Origin: Phascolarctobacterium sp.
GTDB taxonomy: Bacteria; Bacillota; Negativicutes; Acidaminococcales; Acidaminococcaceae
Assembly: GCA_019417125.1 (NCBI GenBank)
Contig: DXVZ01000121.1
Location: forward strand, 1-21,554
Reading direction: 5' to 3'
DNA: 21,554 nucleotides
A model generated the notes under the pieces. The model was not told where the DNA came from. It searched no databases and saw nothing but the letters and a program-made list of their open reading frames with translations. Positions 5,612 to 13,540 of this stretch are shown here, piece after piece. Position 1 is the stretch's first letter. Every line of letters starts with the position of its first letter. The translations under genes were made by a program, and so were the position numbers.

Positions 5612-7981
5612 ATGGGTAAGGCAAGCTTAAAGACTAAAATTTTGTTAAGCCTGCTGGCAGCGGGCAGTATCGGCGTGTACGGCTTTGCCAATACGGCAGC
5701 GGCGGCACAGGTTGTAGATAACTATTATACCGGTAATGATACAGACGGTGTTTTGGAAATTACCGGTAATTTACCTTCAGAAGCAGAAAACGTTACAGGG
5801 GTAACAGGACGATATGTAACTGATTTAATAACTGATACGGAATATGCCAATAATAAAACAGTAATTAGCAATGGCAATATAGCTAGTAAGGATATTTACG
5901 GCTTTTATCATAGTAATTTTGCTGATGCTATTTTTACAAATAATGTCAAAATTTACGATAACAATGTTACAATTAAAAATGGCACAATAAATAACGGTAA
6001 TGCGTTTGGCATAGTCGGTGCTTATGTAAGTGGAAATTTAACCGGAGATTCTGAAATTTATAATAATAGTATAATAATTGAAGGCTTGGAAAATGCTACT
6101 ATCTATGATATGGCAGGTGCTTATGCTCATTCCAGAAGCAGCATTACTATATCAAATAATAGTGTTAGAATAGAAAATTCAAATATTACAACAGATCCTT
6201 GGATGACATATGGTATAGCTGGCGGCATAGTAGTAGCTCAATCTGAAACTTCAAAATATGGAGAAAGCCATGGTACTGCGCAAGAAAATACGGTTGAAAT
6301 TATAAATTCTTCTATAAATATGCTTGATGGAAATATTATGGGTGCTTATTCAACAGACATATCCGATAAAAATAAAGTAATTATTAACAATTCTACTATT
6401 AACGGCAATGTTATTGGTGCTGTTTCAACAAATCGAGTCGAATCTGCTGGAGGAAATCCTGAACGATACCCAGTTATTACAACAAATAACAGCGTAACAG
6501 TTATTGGTAAAAGCATAATAAATGGAGAAATTTATGGTGCTTTTATTGAACAACCTAAAAATACAGGTACTATTAGTGGTTCAGCTATAAATAATGAAAT
6601 TATTTTACAAGGAACAGTGGATGGAATGTCTGATATGTCTAATGCCATACTTTACGGCAGTAATCAGGCAATTAACGGCACAACAGTTGCTAACAACAAA
6701 CTTGTAATTAATAACTGGAGCGGCAGCGTATTAGGCGCATACAACTTCAGCGATATTGACTTTAACAACATCAACTGGGATAGCAAAAATCCGGTTTTAA
6801 ACATTATCAAAAATGGTGAAACTGGCGCACTTGCCAACACCAACATCAACTTAAACAGCCTTAATTTTGAAGGCGGCACACAGCTTAACGCAGGTGATAC
6901 TATGACCTTTGTTAAAGGCGAAAACTTAGGTATAGAAACCGGCACAGGTAAAGTTACCGTTACCGATGAATTTACCGCCGGTGTTGCCAGGGTTGGCAGC
7001 GGCGCGGTTGAAGTTGATGAAAACAGTGTTAAATACACTTTAACGGAAGTTAAACAAAACAGCCAGGTTAATTTGGTTGCCGAAAACCGCGCCGTTGCGG
7101 CAGCGTTTGTAAACCAAGGTACTGATTTAATCAGCGACAGCTTAGACGTTTTAAGCCGCGACAGCAACTACGGCGTTAAAACCTTTGCCGCCGTGCATGG
7201 CAACAAAAGCAAATACGACGTGAACAGCGATATTAAAATCAACGGCTGGAGCGTTATCGCCGGCGTCGGCAATGCCGATAAATTTGACAGCGGCAGCGAG
7301 TTTAGCTGGGGCGTGTTCTACGAAAACGGCAGCGGCAATTATAGAACGTACAACGAATTTAACAACGAGTTCTTCCGCGGTGATGGCAGCTTAGTTTACA
7401 ACGGCGGCGGCATCGCGGTGCGTTATAAGAATAAAAACGGCGTGTATACGGAAGGCTCGCTCCGCGCCGGCATGCTAAAGAGTGATATGGATAACGCCCT
7501 GCGTGACGGTGCCGGTAACACTTACGGCTACGAGAGCGAAAGCGCGTACTACGGCGCACATGTAGGCGTGGGTAAAATCATCAGCCTAAGCGAAAACAGC
7601 GATTTGGATATTTACGGCAAGTTCTTCCACACCTACGTTGAAGGCGACAGCTTTAACGTTGCAGGCGATAAATTTGAGTTCGACAGCATTAACAGCGATA
7701 GGTTAAGAGTTGGCGCAAGAGTTACAACTAACAAAGAAAATAAGTTCAGTACGTATTACGGGCTTGCTTATGAGTACGAATTTAACGGCGACGCAGATAT
7801 GAAAGCACAAGGCATCAGCGCACCGACGCAGAGCTTGCAGGGCAGCAGCTATATGGCGGAAATAGGCTTAAACTATCAGCCTACTCCCACCAGCCCGTGG
7901 AGCTTTGATTTAAACCTGCGCGGCTATACCGGCGAACGCCAGGGCGGCAGCTTTAATGTACAGGCAACGTATACTTTCTAA
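5612..7981 (+). CDS. Autotransporter (type Va) with beta-helical passenger and outer-membrane barrel
   Basis: The protein has 789 residues from the ATG at 5612; the in-frame ATG at 5597 lies before the Shine-Dalgarno GGGAGG (5599-5604) and is unlikely to be used. Residues 1-32 form a signal peptide ending NTAAAA before Q33. The passenger (about 33-500) has repeated NNSV-I-NS-INGNI-GA units, as expected for a beta-helix rich in Asn, Ile and Thr. From about 515 a beta-barrel of roughly 275 residues with alternating aromatic/Gly strands ends in the typical terminal aromatic, QATYTF. Such proteins export their passenger across the outer membrane for adhesion or surface functions. The specific role is unknown. 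Codons before about 6660 are AT-rich, while the stem and barrel are GC-richer, which suggests an exchangeable passenger. Confidence 0.9.
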   Translation: MGKASLKTKILLSLLAAGSIGVYGFANTAAAAQVVDNYYTGNDTDGVLEITGNLPSEAENVTGVTGRYVTDLITDTEYANNKTVISNGNIASKDIYGFYHSNFADAIFTNNVKIYDNNVTIKNGTINNGNAFGIVGAYVSGNLTGDSEIYNNSIIIEGLENATIYDMAGAYAHSRSSITISNNSVRIENSNITTDPWMTYGIAGGIVVAQSETSKYGESHGTAQENTVEIINSSINMLDGNIMGAYSTDISDKNKVIINNSTINGNVIGAVSTNRVESAGGNPERYPVITTNNSVTVIGKSIINGEIYGAFIEQPKNTGTISGSAINNEIILQGTVDGMSDMSNAILYGSNQAINGTTVANNKLVINNWSGSVLGAYNFSDIDFNNINWDSKNPVLNIIKNGETGALANTNINLNSLNFEGGTQLNAGDTMTFVKGENLGIETGTGKVTVTDEFTAGVARVGSGAVEVDENSVKYTLTEVKQNSQVNLVAENRAVAAAFVNQGTDLISDSLDVLSRDSNYGVKTFAAVHGNKSKYDVNSDIKINGWSVIAGVGNADKFDSGSEFSWGVFYENGSGNYRTYNEFNNEFFRGDGSLVYNGGGIAVRYKNKNGVYTEGSLRAGMLKSDMDNALRDGAGNTYGYESESAYYGAHVGVGKIISLSENSDLDIYGKFFHTYVEGDSFNVAGDKFEFDSINSDRLRVGARVTTNKENKFSTYYGLAYEYEFNGDADMKAQGISAPTQSLQGSSYMAEIGLNYQPTPTSPWSFDLNLRGYTGERQGGSFNVQATYTF

Positions 7982-8049
7982 GTGTGCCAGCGAAGCTACG
8001 CAAATTTTGCGATTGAATAAAGAGCAAAATTTACGAACCTTAAAAAAAT

Positions 8050-8081
8050 AAAGGGCGGCATAAACCGCCCTTTATTTTTTT
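8050..8081 (+). terminator. Intrinsic terminator of the autotransporter gene
   Basis: AAAGGGCGG (8050-8058) pairs perfectly with CCGCCCTTT (8065-8073) around a 6-nt loop and runs into ATTTTTTT. The A-rich 5' flank could let it work in both directions. Confidence 0.95.
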
Positions 8082-8243
8082 AACCGCCAAAAGCAATATG
8101 TTTGCGTGGCGGAAACAGATTAAAATGTATAGTAAATAACAACACAAAAATCCTTTGAATATGGACAAAAATAAAAAAGTAACAAAAATAAACAAAAATG
8201 TTGAAAAATTATTGAAAATCTGTATGTAAAATTAAAAAAATCG

Positions 8244-8272
8244 TTGACATAAATGTAATAACTTATTACAAT
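8244..8272 (+). promoter_or_regulatory. Promoter of the liv gene cluster
   Basis: TTGACA (8244-8249), a 17-bp spacer and TACAAT (8267-8272) form a near-consensus sigma-70-type promoter. The predicted start is near 8279, about 97 nt before the first ATG at 8376. Confidence 0.9.
8254..8270. promoter_or_regulatory. 17-bp perfect palindrome (operator) inside the liv promoter
   Basis: TGTAATAA (8254-8261), a central C, and TTATTACA (8263-8270) form a perfect inverted repeat filling most of the spacer and overlapping the first four bases of the -10. A bound dimeric repressor would block RNA polymerase. The regulator is not identified and is probably encoded elsewhere. Confidence 0.65.
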
Positions 8273-8375
8273 GGTGAACAAGATAGTTGCAGGGCAGTTG
8301 TCGAAGCAAGAGGGGAGCTAACTGCTCATAGCGGCAGAAAATTTATTATTATCTTAACGAAAAGGGGAAAGACAA

Positions 8376-9557
8376 ATGAACAAATGGAAAAAATTTACAA
8401 GCGCCTGCCTGGTTGCAGCATTAAGCGCAACGCTGCTGGCGGGCTGCGGCGGAGAAAAGAAGGAAGAGGCTGCTGCCAATGCCGATAAATATGTAATCGG
8501 CGCAAGCTTTGAGCTTACCGGCAACGTTGCCAACTACGGCAAATCCACGCTGTCCGGCTTAAAACTGGCTGTGGACCAGGTTAACAAAGCAGGCGGCGTT
8601 AACGGCAAACAGCTTGTTGTTGTGGAAAGTGACAACAAATCCGAGCCTGCTGAATCCGGCAACTCCGTAACCAAGCTTATTACCCAGGATAAAGTTATGG
8701 CAGTTGTAGGGCCTGCTACCAGCGGCTGCGTTGCTGCGGCAACTCCGGTAGTAACCTCTAACAAAGTGCCTCTTATCGCACCGTGCGCGACCGCACCGGC
8801 AATTACCGTTGATAACGGCAAAGTAAGGGAATTTATTTTCCGCGCCTGCTTCATCGACCCGTTCCAGGGCCGCGTAATGGCAGAATTTGCTGATAAAACA
8901 TTAAACGTTAAAAACGTAGCAATTCTTTACGATGCTTCCAGTGATTATTCCAAAGGCCTTGCCGAAGTATTTGAAAAAACTTTGAACGAAAAAGGCGGCC
9001 AGGTTGTTGCTAAAGAAGCTTTCCTTGCTAAAGACATCGACTTCAAGTCTGCTTTAACCAAAATTAAAGCAGCTAACCCGGAAGCGATTTACATTCCGGC
9101 TTACTATGAAGAAGTTGCCAAAATCATTAAACAAACCCGTGAACTTGGCTTGAATGTTCCGCTTATCGGCTGCGACGGCTGGGACAGCCCGAAACTTGTT
9201 GAAATCGCCGGTCCGGAAGCTTTGAACAACACTTACTTCTCTAGCGCGTTCTCCGCACAGGACAAAGAAGAATCCGTTCAGAAATTCATTGCTGATTACA
9301 AAGCAATGTACCAGAAAGACCCGGACATTTTCTGCATGCAGGGTTACAACGCCGGCCTTGTTCTTGCTGACGCTATTAAACGCGCAGGCGATGGCGCCGA
9401 CGGCACCAAACTTGCAGCGGCTATCGCAGCAACCAAAGACCTGCCTGTTGCCAGCGGCAAACTGACTTATGACGAAAACCACAATCCTATCATCAGCGCC
9501 ATCATCATCGAAATGAAAGACGGCGTACAGAGCTTTAAAGAAAAAATCAGCCTGTAA
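8376..9557 (+). CDS. livJ: Branched-chain amino-acid type ABC transporter substrate-binding lipoprotein (copy 1)
   Basis: The 393-residue protein starts with a lipoprotein signal peptide, MNKWKKFTSA..., with lipobox LLAGC and lipidated C24. Next comes a charged linker and a periplasmic-binding fold of the LivJ type (about 37-392), with IGASFELTGNVANYGKSTLSG, VVGPATSG, CFIDPFQGRVMAEF and YDASSDYSKGLAEVFEK as visible family patches (longer runs trimmed to key residues). It captures leucine, isoleucine, valine or a related ligand for LivHMGF. AAAAGGGG precedes the ATG. It is the first gene after the liv promoter and is followed by its own terminator, so it is probably made in excess over the permease. 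Confidence 0.9.
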   Translation: MNKWKKFTSACLVAALSATLLAGCGGEKKEEAAANADKYVIGASFELTGNVANYGKSTLSGLKLAVDQVNKAGGVNGKQLVVVESDNKSEPAESGNSVTKLITQDKVMAVVGPATSGCVAAATPVVTSNKVPLIAPCATAPAITVDNGKVREFIFRACFIDPFQGRVMAEFADKTLNVKNVAILYDASSDYSKGLAEVFEKTLNEKGGQVVAKEAFLAKDIDFKSALTKIKAANPEAIYIPAYYEEVAKIIKQTRELGLNVPLIGCDGWDSPKLVEIAGPEALNNTYFSSAFSAQDKEESVQKFIADYKAMYQKDPDIFCMQGYNAGLVLADAIKRAGDGADGTKLAAAIAATKDLPVASGKLTYDENHNPIISAIIIEMKDGVQSFKEKISL

Positions 9558-9586
9558 TAGTTTAATATTATATTTTGTTTAATTTT

Positions 9587-9624
9587 AGCCCGGAAATTGT
9601 TGTTTCAGGTTTCCGGGCTATTTT
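9587..9624 (+). terminator. Terminator between the two liv binding-protein genes
   Basis: AGCCCGGAAA (9587-9596) pairs perfectly with TTTCCGGGCT (9610-9619), 13-nt loop, followed by ATTTTAAAAA. The weak T-tract suggests partial read-through into the second binding-protein gene, for which no separate promoter is visible. Confidence 0.75.
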
Positions 9625-9661
9625 AAAAATAAAATGAAACACAAATGAGGGGGAAACAAAA

Positions 9662-10831
9662 ATGAAAAAATTGTCTAAAAAAATTCTTGCTGCCTTGTTG
9701 GCAGGTTCTGTCCTTACCGGTGTATTAACCGGCTGCGGCGGTGAAGAAAAGTCCGATACCATTAAAGTCGGCGCCGATTTGGAAATGACCGGCGGCAGCG
9801 CGTCTTATGGTATTTCGGGTAAAAACGGCATCGACCTTGCCTTTAAACAGATTAATGAAAAGGGCGGTGTGCTTGGCAAACAGCTTGAACTGGTTGTAGC
9901 GGATAACAAATCCGAAGCTGCCGAAGCTGCCAACGCCATGCAGAAGCTGGTTTCGCAGGATAAAGTAGTGGCTGTTATCGGCCCGAACCTTTCTTCTTCG
10001 GCCATTGCCGCATCGGCAATTCACAACGGCGCTAAGGTTGCCGCTATCGCGCCGATGGCTACCAACCCCAACGTTACGGTTGACCCTGCTACCGGCAAAA
10101 CTAAAGAATATAACTACCGCACCTGCTTCATCGACCCGTTCCAGGGCACGGTTATGGCAAACTTCGCCAGCAATGAATTGGGCGTAAAATCTGCCGCAAT
10201 GCTGATTGACAACTCGTCGGACTATGCAAAGGGCCTGGCGCAGTTCTTTAAAGAAAGCTTTGAAAAGAACGGCGGCTCGGTAGTAGTAGAGGAATCTTAT
10301 CTTCAGAAAGATACCGACTTTAAATCTACTTTAACAAAGATTAAAGCTTCCAATCCGGACTTTTTGTACATTCCTGGTTATTATCAGGAAGTCGGCTTGA
10401 TTATTAAACAGGCACGCGAACTTGGCATGGAAATGCCTGCTGCCGGCGGTGATGGCTGGGACAGCCCGAAGCTGCCTGAAATTGCCGGTGCGGCTGCTTT
10501 AAATAACACCTACTTCTCCAGCCTTTATTCTGCAGATGACCAGTCCGAACTGAACAAAAACTTTGTAGCCGCTTACCAAAGCGCTTACAACACCAAACCG
10601 GACGTATTTGCAGCACTTGCTTATGACTCTGCTTTGCTTGTAGCCCAGGCAATTAAAGACGCAGGCAGCACCGATACCGCTAAAATTAACGAAGCGCTCG
10701 CTAAGATTAACGGCTTTGCAGGTGTTTCCGGTTCTGTAACTTTCGATGCACAGCATAACCCGATTAAGAGTGCTGTAATTATCGAGTACAAGGATGGCGC
10801 TCAATCCTTCAGAACCAAAATCAATCCCTGA
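9662..10831 (+). CDS. Branched-chain amino-acid type ABC transporter substrate-binding lipoprotein (copy 2)
   Basis: The 389-residue protein is a paralogue of the preceding gene product. It has a signal peptide with lipobox VLTGC (C25), the same order of patches (ADLEMTGGSASYG, VIGPNLSS, CFIDPFQGTVMANF, IDNSSDYAKGLAQFFK) and the same ending, QSF-TKI-P/L. The ligand pocket probably differs: GPATSGC in copy 1 is GPNLSSS here. A strong GAGGGGG precedes the ATG. The likely role is a second ligand specificity, or an affinity variant, for the shared LivHMGF permease. The tandem arrangement points to local duplication. Confidence 0.9.
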   Translation: MKKLSKKILAALLAGSVLTGVLTGCGGEEKSDTIKVGADLEMTGGSASYGISGKNGIDLAFKQINEKGGVLGKQLELVVADNKSEAAEAANAMQKLVSQDKVVAVIGPNLSSSAIAASAIHNGAKVAAIAPMATNPNVTVDPATGKTKEYNYRTCFIDPFQGTVMANFASNELGVKSAAMLIDNSSDYAKGLAQFFKESFEKNGGSVVVEESYLQKDTDFKSTLTKIKASNPDFLYIPGYYQEVGLIIKQARELGMEMPAAGGDGWDSPKLPEIAGAAALNNTYFSSLYSADDQSELNKNFVAAYQSAYNTKPDVFAALAYDSALLVAQAIKDAGSTDTAKINEALAKINGFAGVSGSVTFDAQHNPIKSAVIIEYKDGAQSFRTKINP

Positions 10832-10865
10832 TTGAAATTTATTAAATAATTTTGAATGTTATCAA

Positions 10866-10903
10866 CAGAAAGGCTGAGGTCTGGCCCAGCCTTTCTGCAT
10901 TTT
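10866..10903 (+). terminator. Hairpin between second binding-protein gene and livH (attenuating terminator)
   Basis: CAGAAAGGCTG (10866-10876) pairs perfectly with CAGCCTTTCTG (10887-10897) around a 10-nt loop. The following CATTTTAAA is only moderately T-rich. It probably protects the 3' end of the binding-protein mRNA and lowers expression of the permease genes. Confidence 0.7.
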
Positions 10904-10929
10904 AAACTAAGAATACGGGAGGATTTTTT

Positions 10930-11826
10930 ATGGATATGGGTTCGCTTCTGCACCAGTTTTTGCAGCAGCTTATAAACGGCATATCTCTGGGCAGTATTTA
11001 TGCGCTGATTGCCCTGGGGTATACCATGATTTACGGCATCCTTAAACTCATAAACTTCGCCCACGGCGATATTTATATGCTGGGCGCGTATTTTGGGTTT
11101 GTTGCCACTACAATGCTTGGTTTTTCGTTTTTGCCGGCAATTTTGTTTGCCATGGCGTGTGCGGCCGTTGCCGGTATTATTATCGAACGTGTTGCTTACC
11201 GCCCAATGCGCAACGCACCGCGTATTGCCATACTGATTACCGCTATCGGCGTTTCGTTCTTGCTGGAATACGGCATGATGCTTATTGCTACTCCGCAGCC
11301 GCGTACTTTCCCGGCAGTATTTGCCGCCGAGGTTTACCATTTTGGACCGCTTGTTGTTAACAGCCAGCAGGTAGTAATTTTAATAAGCGCGATTGTGCTG
11401 ATGGCAGTGCTTACTTATATCGTACAATTTACCAAAATCGGCAAGGCAATGCGCGCTGTTTCGTTTGATACCGATGCGGCAAGGCTGATGGGTATTAATA
11501 TCGACCGCGTAATTTCCGCAACTTTCGCGCTTGGCAGTGCCCTTGCAGCGGCAGGCGGCGTGCTGGTAGGCATTTATTATAACTCTATCGACCCCTTAAT
11601 GGGCATGATTCCGGGCATTAAAGCCTTCGTTGCCGCAGTATTGGGCGGCATCGGCATTATTCCCGGCGCTATGGTCGGCGGCATTATCCTGGGCGTTGTA
11701 GAAGCAATGGTCAGCGGCTTTATTTCTTCTACGTTCCGCGATGCGGCTGCCTTTGGTATTTTAATTATTATTTTGCTGTACAAACCTGCCGGTATTTTCG
11801 GCAAAAATGTACGCGAGAAAGTGTAG
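10930..11826 (+). CDS. livH: Branched-chain amino-acid ABC transporter permease LivH
   Basis: The 298-residue integral membrane protein has about eight hydrophobic helices. The family opening QQLINGISLGSIYALIALGY is followed by TMIYGILKLINFAHGDIYMLGAY, where the NFAHGD motif is diagnostic of LivH. The loop containing AARLMGIN and the late segment AAVLGGIGIIPGAMVGGIILGV contact the ATPase subunits. It pairs with LivM to form the pore. GGGAGG lies about nine bases before the ATG. The stop codon TAG is next to the livM start region, showing an operon. Confidence 0.95.
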   Translation: MDMGSLLHQFLQQLINGISLGSIYALIALGYTMIYGILKLINFAHGDIYMLGAYFGFVATTMLGFSFLPAILFAMACAAVAGIIIERVAYRPMRNAPRIAILITAIGVSFLLEYGMMLIATPQPRTFPAVFAAEVYHFGPLVVNSQQVVILISAIVLMAVLTYIVQFTKIGKAMRAVSFDTDAARLMGINIDRVISATFALGSALAAAGGVLVGIYYNSIDPLMGMIPGIKAFVAAVLGGIGIIPGAMVGGIILGVVEAMVSGFISSTFRDAAAFGILIIILLYKPAGIFGKNVREKV

Positions 11827-11835
11827 GTGGCAGCT

Positions 11836-12795
11836 ATGAACTATCTTCGCAAAGCAGATTTAAAAAGAATAGCTGCCTGCGCCATTTTATTCGCCGCAGT
11901 GCAGGGCATGCTGTTTGGCGGTATTATCGGCCCATTCTGGGAGCTGAATATCGTCCTTATTTGCATTAACATTATTCTGGCTGTAAGCCTTAACCTTATT
12001 AACGGCTACACCGGCCAGTTCTCTATCGGCCACGCAGGCTTTTTGGCGGTTGGCGCTTACACCGGCGCGATTATGACTGTTAAGCTGGGCTTTCCGTTTG
12101 AAGTTGCTTTAATTGTCGGCACCGTTGCTGCGGGCTTTTTGGGCTTTTTGATTGGCTTGCCTACTTTAAGGCTTAACGGCGACTATCTGGCAATCGCTAC
12201 TTTGGGTCTTGGCGAAATTATCCGCATCTGCATTTTGAACATCGACTATGTAGGCGGCGCTTCCGGTTTGATGGGTATTCCCCGTTTAACTACTTTTGCC
12301 TGGGTTTTTTGGATTATGATTTTCGTAATCTTCTTTATTAAAAACTTTAAAAATTCTTCGTTTGGGCGCTGCTGCCTGGCTATCCGTGAGAATGAAATCG
12401 CGGCGGACACCATGGGCATTGACACTACCAAATATAAAGTAATGGCGTTTACCCTGGGCGCTGCTTTTGCGGGCACTGCGGGTGTACTGTTTGCGCATTA
12501 TTTTTACATCGCGCATCCGGCTTCCTTTACCTTTATGCGTTCGTTTGATATTTTAACGATGGTAGTTTTGGGCGGTCTCGGTTCGATGACAGGCTCCATT
12601 ACCGGCGCGATTCTGTTAACCTTTATTTCCGCATATCTGGCGGAATACCCGGAATGGCGTATGATTATTTATTCCGCAACGATGATTATCTTAATGCTGC
12701 ACCGTCCGCAGGGTCTGTTCGGCAATAAGGAATTAAGCCTGAAAATGTTTGGTTTAGGAGGTGGCAAAGATGGAAGAACTGCTGAAAGTAAATGA
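11836..12795 (+). CDS. livM: Branched-chain amino-acid ABC transporter permease LivM
   Basis: The protein has 319 residues and about eight to ten hydrophobic helices. Diagnostic LivM patches are NLINGYTGQFSIGHAGFLAVGAY (key residues N, G-Q, S-I-GHAGF), YLAIATLGLGEIIRI, and the EAA-like loop AADTMGIDTTKYK followed by VLGGLGSMTGSITGA. It partners LivH. A GTG at 11827 directly after the livH stop is in frame, but AGGTGG (11825-11830) is correctly placed for the ATG at 11836, which is chosen. Its 3' end overlaps livG by 26 bp, which suggests translational coupling. Confidence 0.95.
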   Translation: MNYLRKADLKRIAACAILFAAVQGMLFGGIIGPFWELNIVLICINIILAVSLNLINGYTGQFSIGHAGFLAVGAYTGAIMTVKLGFPFEVALIVGTVAAGFLGFLIGLPTLRLNGDYLAIATLGLGEIIRICILNIDYVGGASGLMGIPRLTTFAWVFWIMIFVIFFIKNFKNSSFGRCCLAIRENEIAADTMGIDTTKYKVMAFTLGAAFAGTAGVLFAHYFYIAHPASFTFMRSFDILTMVVLGGLGSMTGSITGAILLTFISAYLAEYPEWRMIIYSATMIILMLHRPQGLFGNKELSLKMFGLGGGKDGRTAESK

Positions 12796-13540
12796 TATTT
12801 CTATGGTTTTCGGTGGTTTGCGTGCCGTCTCCAACTTTAGTATGACTATCAACAAAGGCGAGCTGATTGGTCTTATCGGCCCTAACGGCGCCGGCAAAAC
12901 CACCGCCTTTAACATGATTACCGGCGTTTATACGCCGACCGAAGGCGAGATTATTTTTAACGGGCAGCGCACCAGCGGCAAAAAATCTTATCAGGTAACG
13001 CAGCTGGGCATGGCGCGTACTTTCCAGAATATCCGCCTGTTTTCGGAGCTTTCCGTTATCGACAATGTAAAAGTTGCCTACAACATGCACGTTAAATATG
13101 GCTTGTTGGAAGCTGTTGGGCGTTTTGGCCGTTATTTTAGTGAAGAAGACCAGATTACCAACATGGCGATGGATTTATTAAAAATCTTCCACATGGAGGA
13201 CAAAGCCGATGAGCTTGCCAAAAACCTGCCTTACGGCGAACAGCGCCGCCTGGAAATTGCGCGCGCGCTGGCAACCGGTCCGAAGCTTTTGCTGCTGGAC
13301 GAACCGGCGGCAGGCATGAACCCGCAGGAAACCAAAGAACTGATGGAGCTTATCCACTGGATTAGGGATAAATTTGATTTGTCCATTCTGTTGATTGAAC
13401 ACGATATGGGCCTTGTTATGGGTGTGTGCGAACGTATTTACGTTTTGGAATACGGGCTTTGCATTGCCAGCGGCAGCCCGGAAGAAATTAAGCATAACAA
13501 GCGCGTTATCGAAGCATATTTGGGCGAGGAGGTACTCTGA
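12770..13540 (+). CDS. livG: Branched-chain amino-acid ABC transporter ATP-binding protein LivG
   Basis: This cytoplasmic ATPase has 256 residues from the ATG at 12770. Walker A is GPNGAGKTT (37-45), the Q-loop lies in ARTFQNIRLF, the signature is the LivG-type variant YGEQRRLEIARAL near 155, Walker B is LLLLDEPAAGMN near 173, and the H-loop is LLIEHDMG. A GTG at 12761 is in frame but lies within the AGGAGG (12756-12761) that serves the ATG. LivG forms the nucleotide-binding heterodimer with LivF. The stop codon overlaps the livF start by one base (TGATG). Confidence 0.96.
   Translation: MEELLKVNDISMVFGGLRAVSNFSMTINKGELIGLIGPNGAGKTTAFNMITGVYTPTEGEIIFNGQRTSGKKSYQVTQLGMARTFQNIRLFSELSVIDNVKVAYNMHVKYGLLEAVGRFGRYFSEEDQITNMAMDLLKIFHMEDKADELAKNLPYGEQRRLEIARALATGPKLLLLDEPAAGMNPQETKELMELIHWIRDKFDLSILLIEHDMGLVMGVCERIYVLEYGLCIASGSPEEIKHNKRVIEAYLGEEVL

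Larger units (their letters stand above)
7982..8375. other. 394-bp intergenic region between autotransporter and liv genes
   Basis: No gene is seen. It holds the autotransporter terminator (8050-8081), a second hairpin with CCGCCA (8084-8089) pairing TGGCGG (8107-8112) and GCAA (8093-8096) pairing TTGC (8102-8105), a very AT-rich A-tract zone (about 8140-8243) that could act as an UP element, the liv promoter with operator (8244-8272), and a leader with a GCAGTT/AACTGC stem (8294-8299 with 8320-8325). Confidence 0.7.

Noticed and set aside
6160..6730. Repeated Asn-rich units in the autotransporter as a possible CRISPR or tandem DNA repeat
   Set aside because: Similarity is at the protein level (beta-helix rungs); the DNA units are neither identical nor regularly spaced.
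8283..8375. Possible riboswitch in the liv leader
   Set aside because: Only one moderate hairpin is present and no known riboswitch core was recognised. The palindromic operator is a sufficient explanation for control.
10859..10867. Single TTATCAACA before livH
   Set aside because: One isolated DnaA-like nonamer is expected by chance and has no companions nearby.
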